DNA of 6,594 nt from Paracoccaceae bacterium (GTDB lineage: Bacteria; Pseudomonadota; Alphaproteobacteria; Rhodobacterales; Rhodobacteraceae), in the NCBI GenBank assembly GCA_023260935.1, contig JALQTL010000455.1, positions 1 through 6,594 of the forward strand. The letters run 5' to 3'. The notes beneath the pieces are model-generated. The model was given only the letters and a program-made list of their open reading frames with translations, was not told the origin of the DNA and did not search any database. Below are positions 1 to 5,734 of this stretch, piece by piece (position 1 is the stretch's first letter; every line of letters begins with the position of its first letter). The position numbers and the translations under genes were made by a program.

Positions 1-67
1 CAGGCAAACGCAATATTCCCAAGCGCAAGTGGCTGTCAGCTGCGCTCGTTTTACTGCTACTGCTGTC
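1..67. other. Foreign-looking flank joined to the VWA gene
   Basis: These bases are visibly less GC-rich than the neighbouring gene and do not encode the expected continuation of the VWA domain on the minus strand. On the plus strand, frame 3 reads as a short basic stretch followed by a run of Leu/Val/Ala (KRKWLSAALVLLLLL), resembling the start of a signal peptide or membrane helix. That frame then runs into antisense of the VWA gene. The stretch may be the edge of another gene joined here by rearrangement, or a misassembled contig end. It is too short to identify. Confidence 0.45.
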
Positions 68-847
68 TGCGGCGCTGAACAGCTCTTCCACCACTTTGAT
101 ATGGGGGTCCATTGACCCACCGATATCCAGAAACAGCAGAACCTTGACCGCATTGCGCCGCTCGGGCCTTGTTTGCACATCCAGATAGCCGTGTTCGGCG
201 GTGGCGCGGATGGTGCCATCCAGGTCCAACTCCATCGCCGCACCCTCGCGCGCCCAGCGGCGCAGGCGTTTCAGCGCCACCTTGATGTTGCGCGTGCCCA
301 GCTCGACCGTATCATCGAGGTTTTTGAACTCGCGCTTGTCCCACACTTTGACGGCGCGTTGATGGCGGCTTTCGTTTTGGCCGATGCGCACGCCCTCGGG
401 GTTATAGCCATGGGCGCCAAAGGGGCTGGTGCCGGCGGTGCCGATCCATTTGCTTCCGCCCTGATGGCGGCCTTTCTGTTCGGCCAGCCGCTTGCGCAGG
501 GTTTCCATCAGCGCATCGAACCCGCCAAGCGCCTTGATCTGCGCGCGCTCTTCCGGCGTCAGCACCTTTTCGGCCATCTTTTCCAGCCAGTCGCGCGGCA
601 GATCCAGCGCCTCCAGCACCTGATCCACCGTCAGTGCTTCAAGCCCTTGAAAGGCTTGTGCAAATGCGCGGTCGAAACGGTCAAGATGGCGTTCGTCTTT
701 CACCATCGTGGCGCGGGCAAGGTAATAGAAACCCTCGACGTCATAGGTCACAAGACCTGCCGCCACGCCTTCCAGAAAGCCCAGATACTCGCGCAAGGAT
801 ACCGGGATGCCCGTTCTTCGAAGCGCATCGAAAAAGGGCAGGAACAT
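1..847 (-). CDS. VWA domain (CoxE-type) protein, C-terminus missing
   Basis: Partial gene running off the left edge, 282 codons visible. It starts at ATG 847 (MFLPFFDALR), preceded by GAGG just upstream, and the start lies 4 nt after the stop of the upstream 56-residue gene, so translation is probably coupled. CoxE-type VWA proteins are usually about 390 residues and pair with a MoxR ATPase, acting in maturation or assembly of other proteins. Visible features are an N-terminal helical region, a family-typical stretch around KWIGTAGTSPFGAHGYNPEG, a basic segment RNIKVALKRLRRWAR, then VKVLLFLDIGGSMD. The last holds the MIDAS metal-binding motif, D241-x-G-x-S245, with Gly where classical MIDAS has Ser; I believe this is normal for the family. 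After residue 260 (position 68) the sequence no longer fits: a Ser-rich string replaces the expected continuation. The frame stays open to the edge, so the last 22 codons are probably not native. Family call firm; completeness not. Confidence 0.88.
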   Translation of the reverse strand, partial: MFLPFFDALRRTGIPVSLREYLGFLEGVAAGLVTYDVEGFYYLARATMVKDERHLDRFDRAFAQAFQGLEALTVDQVLEALDLPRDWLEKMAEKVLTPEERAQIKALGGFDALMETLRKRLAEQKGRHQGGSKWIGTAGTSPFGAHGYNPEGVRIGQNESRHQRAVKVWDKREFKNLDDTVELGTRNIKVALKRLRRWAREGAAMELDLDGTIRATAEHGYLDVQTRPERRNAVKVLLFLDIGGSMDPHIKVVEELFSAADSSSSKTSAADSHLRLGILRLP

Positions 848-851
848 CGCC

Positions 852-1022
852 TCAGCCCGCCAGAAGCCGTTCAAGCATGATGGTGGCGAACATGCCCAAG
901 AGCGCAAAGGCAATGCCAAAGCCGGCCGCATATTGCGCAATGTCCAGCGCCTTGCCCCCGCGCGACCGCGCCAGCAGCGCGCCCCCCAGCGCCCCGAATA
1001 CCAGACCCGCGATAACGATCAT
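852..1022 (-). CDS. Small two-helix membrane protein, 56 aa
   Basis: ATG at 1022 is preceded by AGGGGA at a suitable distance; the stop TGA is at 854-852. The product has 56 residues. Residues 2-18 (IVIAGLVFGALGGALLA) form one hydrophobic helix. A short polar basic turn with RSRGGK follows, and residues 31-54 form a second helix (from YAAGFGIAFALLG onward), so it should span the inner membrane twice. I recognise it as a small conserved Rhodobacterales protein found next to VWA genes and sometimes misleadingly labelled apolipoprotein acyltransferase; at 56 residues it cannot be that enzyme. It lies 48 nt after the lipoprotein gene and 4 nt before the VWA start, so all three are probably one transcript. 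Function unknown; a membrane anchor or partner for the VWA protein is an inference from position. Confidence 0.8.
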   Translation of the reverse strand: MIVIAGLVFGALGGALLARSRGGKALDIAQYAAGFGIAFALLGMFATIMLERLLAG

Positions 1023-1049
1023 GCCCCATCCCCTGCCTTTTCTGGGCCG

Positions 1050-1061
1050 GGGCCCGGGCCC
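1050..1061. repeat. 12-bp perfect palindrome between lipoprotein gene and small gene
   Basis: GGGCCCGGGCCC is a perfect palindrome in the 48-nt gap between the lipoprotein stop and the small membrane protein start. It could form a GC-rich intercistronic hairpin that protects or attenuates the transcript, but no T-tract follows in the minus direction, so it is not a recognisable intrinsic terminator. In sequence this GC-rich it may be chance. Confidence 0.35.
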
Positions 1062-1070
1062 AAGCCCGCC

Positions 1071-2471
1071 TTACCCCCGTGCCCCGCGCGAAGCCAGCGC
1101 CGCGATGTCAGACATCCGCGCGCGCACCTGCGCATCCGAGCCGAAGGCATAACGCGCCCAGGCCAGACTGTCGAGACGGGTCGACCGTGCCTCGGCACTG
1201 CGGCCGGTGGCGGCCAGCGCCTCGGCCTTCATCGCCAGAAGCGAGGCGACCAGCGATCCGTTCTGGTGCTGCCGGGCCACCGGAATGGCGCGGGTGGTCA
1301 GTTCGATCACCCGGTCGAACTGGCCGGCTGACAGCGCAAAGGCGGAAAGCTGCATGTCCACATGTGCGGCATGGATCGCCCCGCCGGGCAGGCTGCGCCA
1401 GATCCGGGCGGCTTCGGCATAATCGGAAAGCGCGCCCTGCATGTCGGTGCCGGTGCGGGCGCGCGCACGGGCGAAATAGCTGAAGGCAAGGCGCCCGTCC
1501 GCCCAGCCTTGGGCGCGGGCTATGGATACCAGCGTCTCCGCCTCGGACAGGCGGGCGGTGCTGGTGCCGGTGAAACTGGATTGCACCGCCGAAATCCACG
1601 CGCGCGGCGTCATCTGCCGGGGGCTGCCGGGGATGCTCTGGCCGCGTGGGTTCAGCCGCGCCAGAATGGCCGGCAGGCGCGCGGCCACCTCTTCCCGTGT
1701 CATCCCGGACCGCAGTTCCGGCGCGTAGTGGGTGCGCAGCATCAACATGTCAAAGCCGGTCAGAACGGCGTGGAAGTTATCATCGTTGAACACGCTGTCG
1801 GGAAGTCGGAACAGATCGTTCAAAGGCCCCATGGCCTGCGCCAGCTCTTCATGCAGGCAATCGCGCACTTCCTGCGGGCTGGTATCGGAAGGCACGAAAA
1901 TCGCCGCGCGATCGCGCCGCATGATCTGCGCCCAATCCACCTGCGCACTGTTGCGCATCCGCATGTACTGGTCAAAGGAAGCCACATTCGGGACCACGAA
2001 ACAGGCCGCCGACGGCACGGCGCGCCGCAGCGCCGAACGCGGACGGAAATCGATAACGATATTTGCCTCGGCCCCATCGGCATAGGCGATGTCAAGGCCT
2101 GCCTCGCGCCGGAAGCGCTGGATCACCCGGCCCAGTTCGGCCCGCGCGGCCGCAGGCACCGCCCCTGTCATTCGCACGCGGATCGGGCCTTCGAACCGGG
2201 TCAGCACCGGCAGGGGGCGGCCACTTTCCATCCGGAATTCCAGATCCAGAAAATCGGCCGCCATCTCGGCATTTGACCGCAGCGCCGGCACGGGCGCCAC
2301 GCCGGCAAAGCCTTGCACCGCCGGCAGGGACTGTGCGCCCGCGTCGGCCCCGGGAAATCCCTTGGTCACCTGAGGTGTCGGCGAGGCCCCGCAGCCGGCC
2401 AGAACCAGCGCAAGGCCAAATCCAAGGGAAGTAACGGCAGGCAGGCGCATGAGAGTGGCAGCTCTTTGCAC
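1071..2471 (-). CDS. DUF2927 lipoprotein with helical repeat C-terminus
   Basis: Function unknown. I chose GTG 2471 because AAGGAAG (2480-2486) sits 8 nt upstream, giving 466 residues. ATG 2450 (459 aa) and ATG 2507 (478 aa) are in frame but have weaker ribosome sites. Numbering from GTG, residues 8-27 form a lipoprotein signal ending in lipobox LAGC, with Cys27 as lipidation site, so the protein should be anchored facing the periplasm. The linker is rich in Ala, Gly and Pro. Residues about 65-275 match DUF2927, including CLHEELAQAMGPLNDLF and DSVFNDDNFHAVLTGFDML. Cys157 and Cys205 could form a disulfide. From about 300 to the end the sequence is Ala-rich and helical with TPR-like spacing (FSYFARAR, ALSDYAEAARIW, FDRVIELTTRAI), suggesting a protein-binding scaffold. 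It lies between moxR and the VWA gene on the same strand. The family call is firm; the TPR-like call is by eye. Confidence 0.85.
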   Translation of the reverse strand: MQRAATLMRLPAVTSLGFGLALVLAGCGASPTPQVTKGFPGADAGAQSLPAVQGFAGVAPVPALRSNAEMAADFLDLEFRMESGRPLPVLTRFEGPIRVRMTGAVPAAARAELGRVIQRFRREAGLDIAYADGAEANIVIDFRPRSALRRAVPSAACFVVPNVASFDQYMRMRNSAQVDWAQIMRRDRAAIFVPSDTSPQEVRDCLHEELAQAMGPLNDLFRLPDSVFNDDNFHAVLTGFDMLMLRTHYAPELRSGMTREEVAARLPAILARLNPRGQSIPGSPRQMTPRAWISAVQSSFTGTSTARLSEAETLVSIARAQGWADGRLAFSYFARARARTGTDMQGALSDYAEAARIWRSLPGGAIHAAHVDMQLSAFALSAGQFDRVIELTTRAIPVARQHQNGSLVASLLAMKAEALAATGRSAEARSTRLDSLAWARYAFGSDAQVRARMSDIAALASRGARG

Positions 2472-2833
2472 GAGGGCGGCTTCCTTGCTGCCCGGTTGGT
2501 CTTTCATGTGCAGGCCCCGCACGCCCCCCCGGCCGCGAGTTGCACGCACGATCGTCAAAAGGACAGGCAGGCCCGCCGGATTGCACCTGATGAAGTGGCC
2601 ATGTCCGCACTGGGGCAAGACCGTGTCAATCCTGTGAAATCGCCCACGCGGGGGTGGGGCTAGCGCTCGGGGCGAGGCGGATGTCCGACACTGCATCTGC
2701 ACCGCCTTGAACACGCAATGTTACCGCGTTGCGCGGGTTTGTTGCGGAATGTGATGCCAGACCTTCGGAGCGCGCGCCAAGCCACGGCGAAAGCGTCCGA
2801 TTCGCCAAAGTCGACCCGCCCGCGGTGCCGGCC
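2472..2833. other. Gap of about 360 bp between moxR and the lipoprotein gene
   Basis: I see no convincing gene on either strand. Open frames here are GC-driven, and the upstream extension of the lipoprotein frame to ATG 2714 encodes Arg/Gly-rich sequence with no signal peptide or ribosome site. The gap holds a 6-bp perfect inverted repeat GGCGAA (2786-2791) / TTCGCC (2801-2806) just downstream of moxR. It lacks a T-tract, so it is at best a weak 3' stem-loop. A possible lipoprotein promoter is listed separately. No tRNA or riboswitch fold was recognised. Confidence 0.5.
2601..2629 (-). promoter_or_regulatory. Candidate promoter for the lipoprotein-small protein-VWA operon
   Basis: On the minus strand TTGACA (2629-2624) is a perfect -35 consensus. 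It is followed, after a 17-nt spacer, by a poor -10 candidate GGACAT (2606-2601). Transcription would start near 2594 and leave a leader of about 120 nt before GTG 2471. The match supports the operon starting here rather than only reading through from moxR, but the -10 is weak. Confidence 0.3.
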
Positions 2834-3673
2834 TTATCGGCCAGACCGCGCCATGAAGGCCAGCCGTTCGAACAGATGCACATCCTGTTCGGTTTTCAAA
2901 AGCGCCCCATGCAGCCGTGGCAACACTGCCTTGCCCTCGCGGCGCAGATCCTCGGGCGAAAGGTCTTCGGCAAGGATCAGTTTCAGCCAGTCCAGCACCT
3001 CGCTGGTCGAGGGCTTTTTCTTCAGCCCCGGCATGTCGCGCAGTTAATAGAACTGCGTCAGCGCGGTGGTCAGCAAGGCCTCGCGGATATCGGGGAAATG
3101 CACCGCCACGATGCGCTTCATCGTTTCCACATCCGGGAAGCGGATATAGTGAAAGAAACAGCGGCGCAGGAAGGCGTCAGGCAATTCCTTTTCATTGTTC
3201 GACGTGATGATGACAACAGGGCGATGCCGGGCGCGGATCGTCTCGCCCGTTTCGTAGACGTGGAATTCCATCCGGTCCAGCTCCTGAAGCAGGTCGTTCG
3301 GGAACTCGATATCGGCCTTGTCCACCTCGTCGATCAGCAGGACCACCCGTTCCGGCGCCTCGAAGGCCTGCCACAGTTTGCCCTTGCGGATGTAATTCTT
3401 CACATCGTTCACCCGGGCATCGCCCAGCTGGCTGTCGCGCAGGCGGCTGACGGCATCGTATTCGTAAAGCCCCTGCTGGGCCTTGGTGGTGGATTTCACA
3501 TGCCATTCGATCAGCGGCATCCCCAGAGAGGCCGCAACCTGACGGGCAAGCTCTGTCTTGCCGGTGCCCGGTTCCCCCTTCACAAGCAGCGGGCGCTCCA
3601 GCGCCACGGCGGCATTTACCGCCACCGTCAGGTCTTCGGTTGCCACATAACTGCCGGTCGAGGTGAAGGTCAT
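2834..3673 (-). pseudogene. moxR: MoxR-family AAA+ ATPase interrupted by an in-frame stop
   Basis: The frame from ATG 3673 (MTFTSTGSYV) to TAA 2836-2834 would encode 279 residues, the normal family length, but codon 210 is TAA (3046-3044). Before it come Walker A GEPGTGKT (33-40), Walker B VVLLIDEVD with D115/E116, sensor 1 ITSNN (156-160) and arginine-finger candidates R170/R171. After it, in the same frame, comes the intact lid domain from LRDMPGLKKKPSTSEVLDWL to the end. The family normally reads FYELRD here, so one G-to-T change of GAA explains the stop. The 209-residue product keeps the ATP site but lacks the helical lid. An ATG at 3034, 9 nt past the stop, could restart a 66-residue lid fragment, though it has no clear ribosome site. 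MoxR ATPases are chaperone-like partners of VWA proteins. Alternatives are a sequencing error or a recent mutation, since no other decay is visible. Confidence 0.9.
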
Positions 3674-3697
3674 CGCGGGGGCCCCGTTACAAGTTTC

Positions 3698-3742
3698 CGT
3701 TGCGAACCTAGTGGCCCACACAAAATGTCGCAACGCCTAGTG
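3698..3742. repeat. Interleaved inverted and direct repeats in the moxR-dksA divergent region
   Basis: CGTTGCGA (3698-3705) and TCGCAACG (3728-3735) are perfect 8-bp inverted arms separated by 22 nt, so like points on the arms are 30 bp apart, about three helical turns. CCTAGTG occurs at 3707-3713 and again at 3736-3742, a direct repeat with a 29-bp period placed beside each arm. The element lies between the divergent moxR and dksA starts and overlaps the likely moxR promoter, so it could be an operator for a dimeric regulator. I cannot name a regulator. Confidence 0.45.
3705..3733 (-). promoter_or_regulatory. Candidate moxR promoter
   Basis: On the minus strand TTGCGA (3733-3728) as -35 and TAGGTT (3710-3705) as -10 are 17 nt apart, placing the transcription start near 3698 and leaving a leader of about 25 nt before ATG 3673. 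The -35 is one arm of the inverted repeat, so a protein bound there would block or recruit polymerase. No experimental support. Confidence 0.35.
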
Positions 3743-3768
3743 ACAAATGCCGGGAAAAGGGCTAACTG
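3740..3768 (+). promoter_or_regulatory. Candidate dksA promoter
   Basis: GTGACA (3740-3745, five of six -35 matches) and TAACTG (3763-3768, a weak -10) are separated by 17 nt. Transcription would start near 3775, just upstream of the first ribosome site (AGGAG 3779-3783). The -35 overlaps the second CCTAGTG repeat. Weak prediction. Confidence 0.25.
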
Positions 3769-3840
3769 CACCGCCAACAGGAGAGCGCAATGACAGAAGC
3801 CCACCTGTCGGTGCGATCCGACACGAAGGAGAGTGCTGCG

Positions 3841-4263
3841 ATGAAGCCAGAAGTGTTCTTGCCGGACGATTACCGACCCGCCGAAGACGAACCCTTCATG
3901 AATGATCGGCAGCTTGAATATTTTCGTCGCAAGTTGATCATGTGGAAGGCTGAACTTCTGGATCAAAGCGCAGAAACGCTTGATAATCTTACAGATAGCG
4001 CCCGCAACGTGCCCGATCTTGCCGACCGCGCCAGCGAAGAGACAGACCGCGCGCTGGAACTGCGCACCCGTGACCGCCAGCGCAAGCTGATTGCCAAGAT
4101 CGACGCGGCCCTGCGCCGCATCGCAAACGGCGAATACGGCTATTGCGAAATGACCGGCGAACCGATCAGCCTGAAACGGCTGGATGCCCGCCCGATCGCG
4201 ACCATGACGCTGGAAGCCCAGGAAAAGCACGAACGTCGCGAAAAGGTCCACCGCGACGACTGA
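3841..4263 (+). CDS. dksA: RNA polymerase-binding transcription factor DksA (single-Cys type)
   Basis: DksA binds in the RNA polymerase secondary channel and, with ppGpp, shifts promoter activity in the stringent response; it acts in the cytoplasm. ATG 3841 (MKPEVFLPDDYRP) gives 140 residues, the usual start in alphaproteobacteria, with AAGGAG at 3826-3831. An in-frame ATG at 3790 with its own AGGAG would add 17 residues. Two coiled-coil helices (about 22-96) flank the tip motif D59-x-x-D62-x-A64, equivalent to E. coli D71, D74 and A76. LELRTRDRQRKLIAKID is typical of the family. The globular domain follows with YGYCEMTGEPISLKRLDARP. Of the four E. coli zinc cysteines only the first remains (C102); the others are T105, T123 and A126, so zinc binding is unlikely. 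To my knowledge single-Cys DksA is known in Rhodobacter and is functional. The gene is monocistronic, ended by a strong terminator. Confidence 0.95.
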   Translation: MKPEVFLPDDYRPAEDEPFMNDRQLEYFRRKLIMWKAELLDQSAETLDNLTDSARNVPDLADRASEETDRALELRTRDRQRKLIAKIDAALRRIANGEYGYCEMTGEPISLKRLDARPIATMTLEAQEKHERREKVHRDD

Positions 4264-4322
4264 CCGCCGGGTAATCCCCGTGCGGCCCCTTGCCGCCCCG
4301 GGTGGCGATGGGACAGGATGGC

Positions 4323-4355
4323 GCCGGGCCCTGTGCAGGGTCCGGCTTTTTCTTT
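4323..4355 (+). terminator. Intrinsic terminator downstream of dksA
   Basis: A 10-bp stem, GCCGGGCCCT (4323-4332) with AGGGTCCGGC (4337-4346), contains one G-U pair, has a 4-nt loop, and is followed directly by TTTTTCTTT (4347-4355). This is a textbook Rho-independent terminator about 60 nt after the dksA stop. It lies ahead of the monooxygenase start, which argues against any longer N-terminus for that gene. A smaller hairpin, GCGGC/GCCGC (4282-4296), lies just upstream without a T-tract. Confidence 0.88.
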
Positions 4356-4395
4356 CGGTTGCGGGGCAGGCGCGGGTCAGGATGGTGGCAAGGCA

Positions 4396-5598
4396 ATGAA
4401 CGGGCAGGACATTACGGTTCTGGGGGCGGGGGTGGCTGGTCTTGCCGTGGCGCGGGCCCTTGCGCTGCGCGGCGCGACTGTCACGGTCATGGAACAGGCC
4501 GATGCCATCCGTGACATCGGGGCAGGCCTTCAGATCAGCCCGAACGGCGCGGTTGTGCTGCGCGCCCTTGGTCTTGGCGCGGAACTCGACCGCGCCTCGA
4601 TCCGGGCCGAGGCGGTGGAACTGCGCAACGGCCCGGACGGAAGCCTTGTGACACGGCTTGAGGTTGGGCGCCTGCGGCCCGAGCAGGGCTACCACTTCCT
4701 GCACCGCGCCGATCTGATCGCCTTGCTTCTCGACGGTGCCCGGTCGGCCGGGGTCACACTGCGGCTTTTGCAAAAGGTGGACCGGGTCGATCTGTCAGGC
4801 CCCCGCCCGGTCTTGCACATGGCGCAAGGTGGGCAGGTTGAAACCAGCCTGCTGATCGGGGCCGATGGCCTGCATTCCCCCACGCGCCAGGCGCTGACCG
4901 GCAAGGTGGCGCCGTTTTTCACCCGCCAGGTCGCCTGGCGCACGCTGATCCCCTGCGAAGCGGGGGCCGAGGCGGTGGCAGAGGTGCACATGGGCCCCGG
5001 CCGCCATCTTGTCAGCTATCCCCTGCGCGGCGGCACCCTGCGCAACATCGTTGCGGTCGAGGAACGCAACCGCTGGGTCGACGAAAGCTGGACCTTGCGT
5101 GATGACGCGATGGAGCTTCGGCTGGCCTTCCGCGGCTTTGGCCCCCGGGTGCGTGGCTGGCTCGATCAGGTGCAGGATGTCTGGCTCTGGGGTCTTTTCC
5201 GCCACAATGTCGCGCGCCAGTGGCACCGGATGCTGCCAGAGGGCGCCGTGGCCATTCTGGGCGATGCCGCACATCCCACGCTTCCTTTCCTCGCGCAGGG
5301 CGCCAGCATGGGACTGGAGGATGCCTGGGTGCTGGCCGGGGCATTGGAAACGGCGCTTTCGCCATCGCTGACCGCCCATGCCGATCTGGCCGCGGCGCTT
5401 GGCCGGTATGAGGCTACCCGCGCCCCGCGCTGCGCCCGAATCGTCGATGCCGCCAGCCGGAACGCCCGCGCCTACCACCTGTCCGGCCCGCTGCGGGATG
5501 TGGCCCATCTGGGGTTGCGGATCGGGGGGCGGCTTGCCCCGCAAATGGCTTTGTCGCGGTTCGACTGGCTTTATGGCCATGACGTGACCCGGGAATAG
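4396..5598 (+). CDS. FAD-dependent monooxygenase, salicylate hydroxylase-like
   Basis: A 400-residue class A flavoprotein monooxygenase, which would use NAD(P)H and oxygen to hydroxylate an aromatic substrate in the cytoplasm; the substrate cannot be read from sequence. The N-terminal FAD fold has VLGAGVAGLAVARAL (GxGxxG at G10, G12, G15), with E35 of MEQ at the end of the second strand as the expected ribose-binding acid. The DG motif is IGADGLHSPTR (D157, G158). The second FAD motif is ILGDAAHPTLPF (G289, D290), followed by QGASMGLEDAWVLA. Length and motif order are normal for the family. ATG 4396 was chosen because the frame extends upstream only through the dksA terminator; AAGG just upstream is a modest ribosome site. 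The gene is separated from dksA by the terminator, so it probably has its own weak promoter or depends on read-through. It could equally be labelled UbiH/VisC-like or 3-hydroxybenzoate 6-hydroxylase-like. Confidence 0.88.
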   Translation: MNGQDITVLGAGVAGLAVARALALRGATVTVMEQADAIRDIGAGLQISPNGAVVLRALGLGAELDRASIRAEAVELRNGPDGSLVTRLEVGRLRPEQGYHFLHRADLIALLLDGARSAGVTLRLLQKVDRVDLSGPRPVLHMAQGGQVETSLLIGADGLHSPTRQALTGKVAPFFTRQVAWRTLIPCEAGAEAVAEVHMGPGRHLVSYPLRGGTLRNIVAVEERNRWVDESWTLRDDAMELRLAFRGFGPRVRGWLDQVQDVWLWGLFRHNVARQWHRMLPEGAVAILGDAAHPTLPFLAQGASMGLEDAWVLAGALETALSPSLTAHADLAAALGRYEATRAPRCARIVDAASRNARAYHLSGPLRDVAHLGLRIGGRLAPQMALSRFDWLYGHDVTRE

Positions 5599-5667
5599 GC
5601 TCGGCCAGCAACAGCGGGGGGCCCGGGCTTTCCCGAGTTGATGGGGAGGGCCGGGAACAGGGCAATC

Positions 5668-5704
5668 GCCGCAGTGACCGAAGGGCTCCCCCGGCTACTG
5701 CGGC
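5668..5704. repeat. Stem-loop between convergent genes
   Basis: GCCGCAGT (5668-5675) and ACTGCGGC (5697-5704) are perfect 8-bp inverted arms. An inner CCG/CGG pair (5678-5680 with 5692-5694) could extend the stem after a 2-nt internal loop. It sits between the monooxygenase stop (5598) and the convergent minus-strand stop (5735), where a bidirectional terminator would be expected. No T-tract adjoins it on either strand, so termination is uncertain. The rest of 5599-5734 shows nothing else. Confidence 0.45.
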
Positions 5705-5734
5705 CCTGTGCGGATGGCTTTTGGGGGAAGACCT

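Noticed and set aside
173..880. 235-codon plus-strand frame
   Set aside because: It is antisense to the VWA gene, whose MIDAS and family-typical stretches read on the minus strand.
1362..2276. 304-codon plus-strand frame
   Set aside because: It is antisense to the DUF2927 lipoprotein, which has a signal peptide, lipobox and conserved domain.
2472..2714. Longer lipoprotein N-terminus from ATG 2714
   Set aside because: It would place about 80 Arg/Gly-rich residues before the lipoprotein signal, which must be near the N-terminus to work; no ribosome site.
3044..3046. Stop-codon reassignment or programmed readthrough at the moxR TAA
   Set aside because: TAA is the normal terminator of this and the neighbouring lipoprotein gene, and no readthrough context is apparent; mutation or error is simpler.
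2729..3793. 354-codon open frame on the plus strand
   Set aside because: It lies antisense to moxR, whose frame carries Walker A, Walker B and sensor motifs; the plus-strand product has no recognisable family and arises from GC-rich codon bias.
4318..4395. Longer N-terminus of the monooxygenase from ATG 4318
   Set aside because: The extra 26 codons are encoded by the dksA terminator hairpin and do not fit before the FAD-binding strand, which normally lies within the first 10 residues.
3670..4773. 367-codon open frame on the minus strand
   Set aside because: It spans antisense of dksA, the terminator and part of the monooxygenase, all clearly coding or regulatory on the plus strand.
4795..5580. 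261-codon minus-strand frame
   Set aside because: It is antisense to the FAD monooxygenase; no motif or ribosome site.
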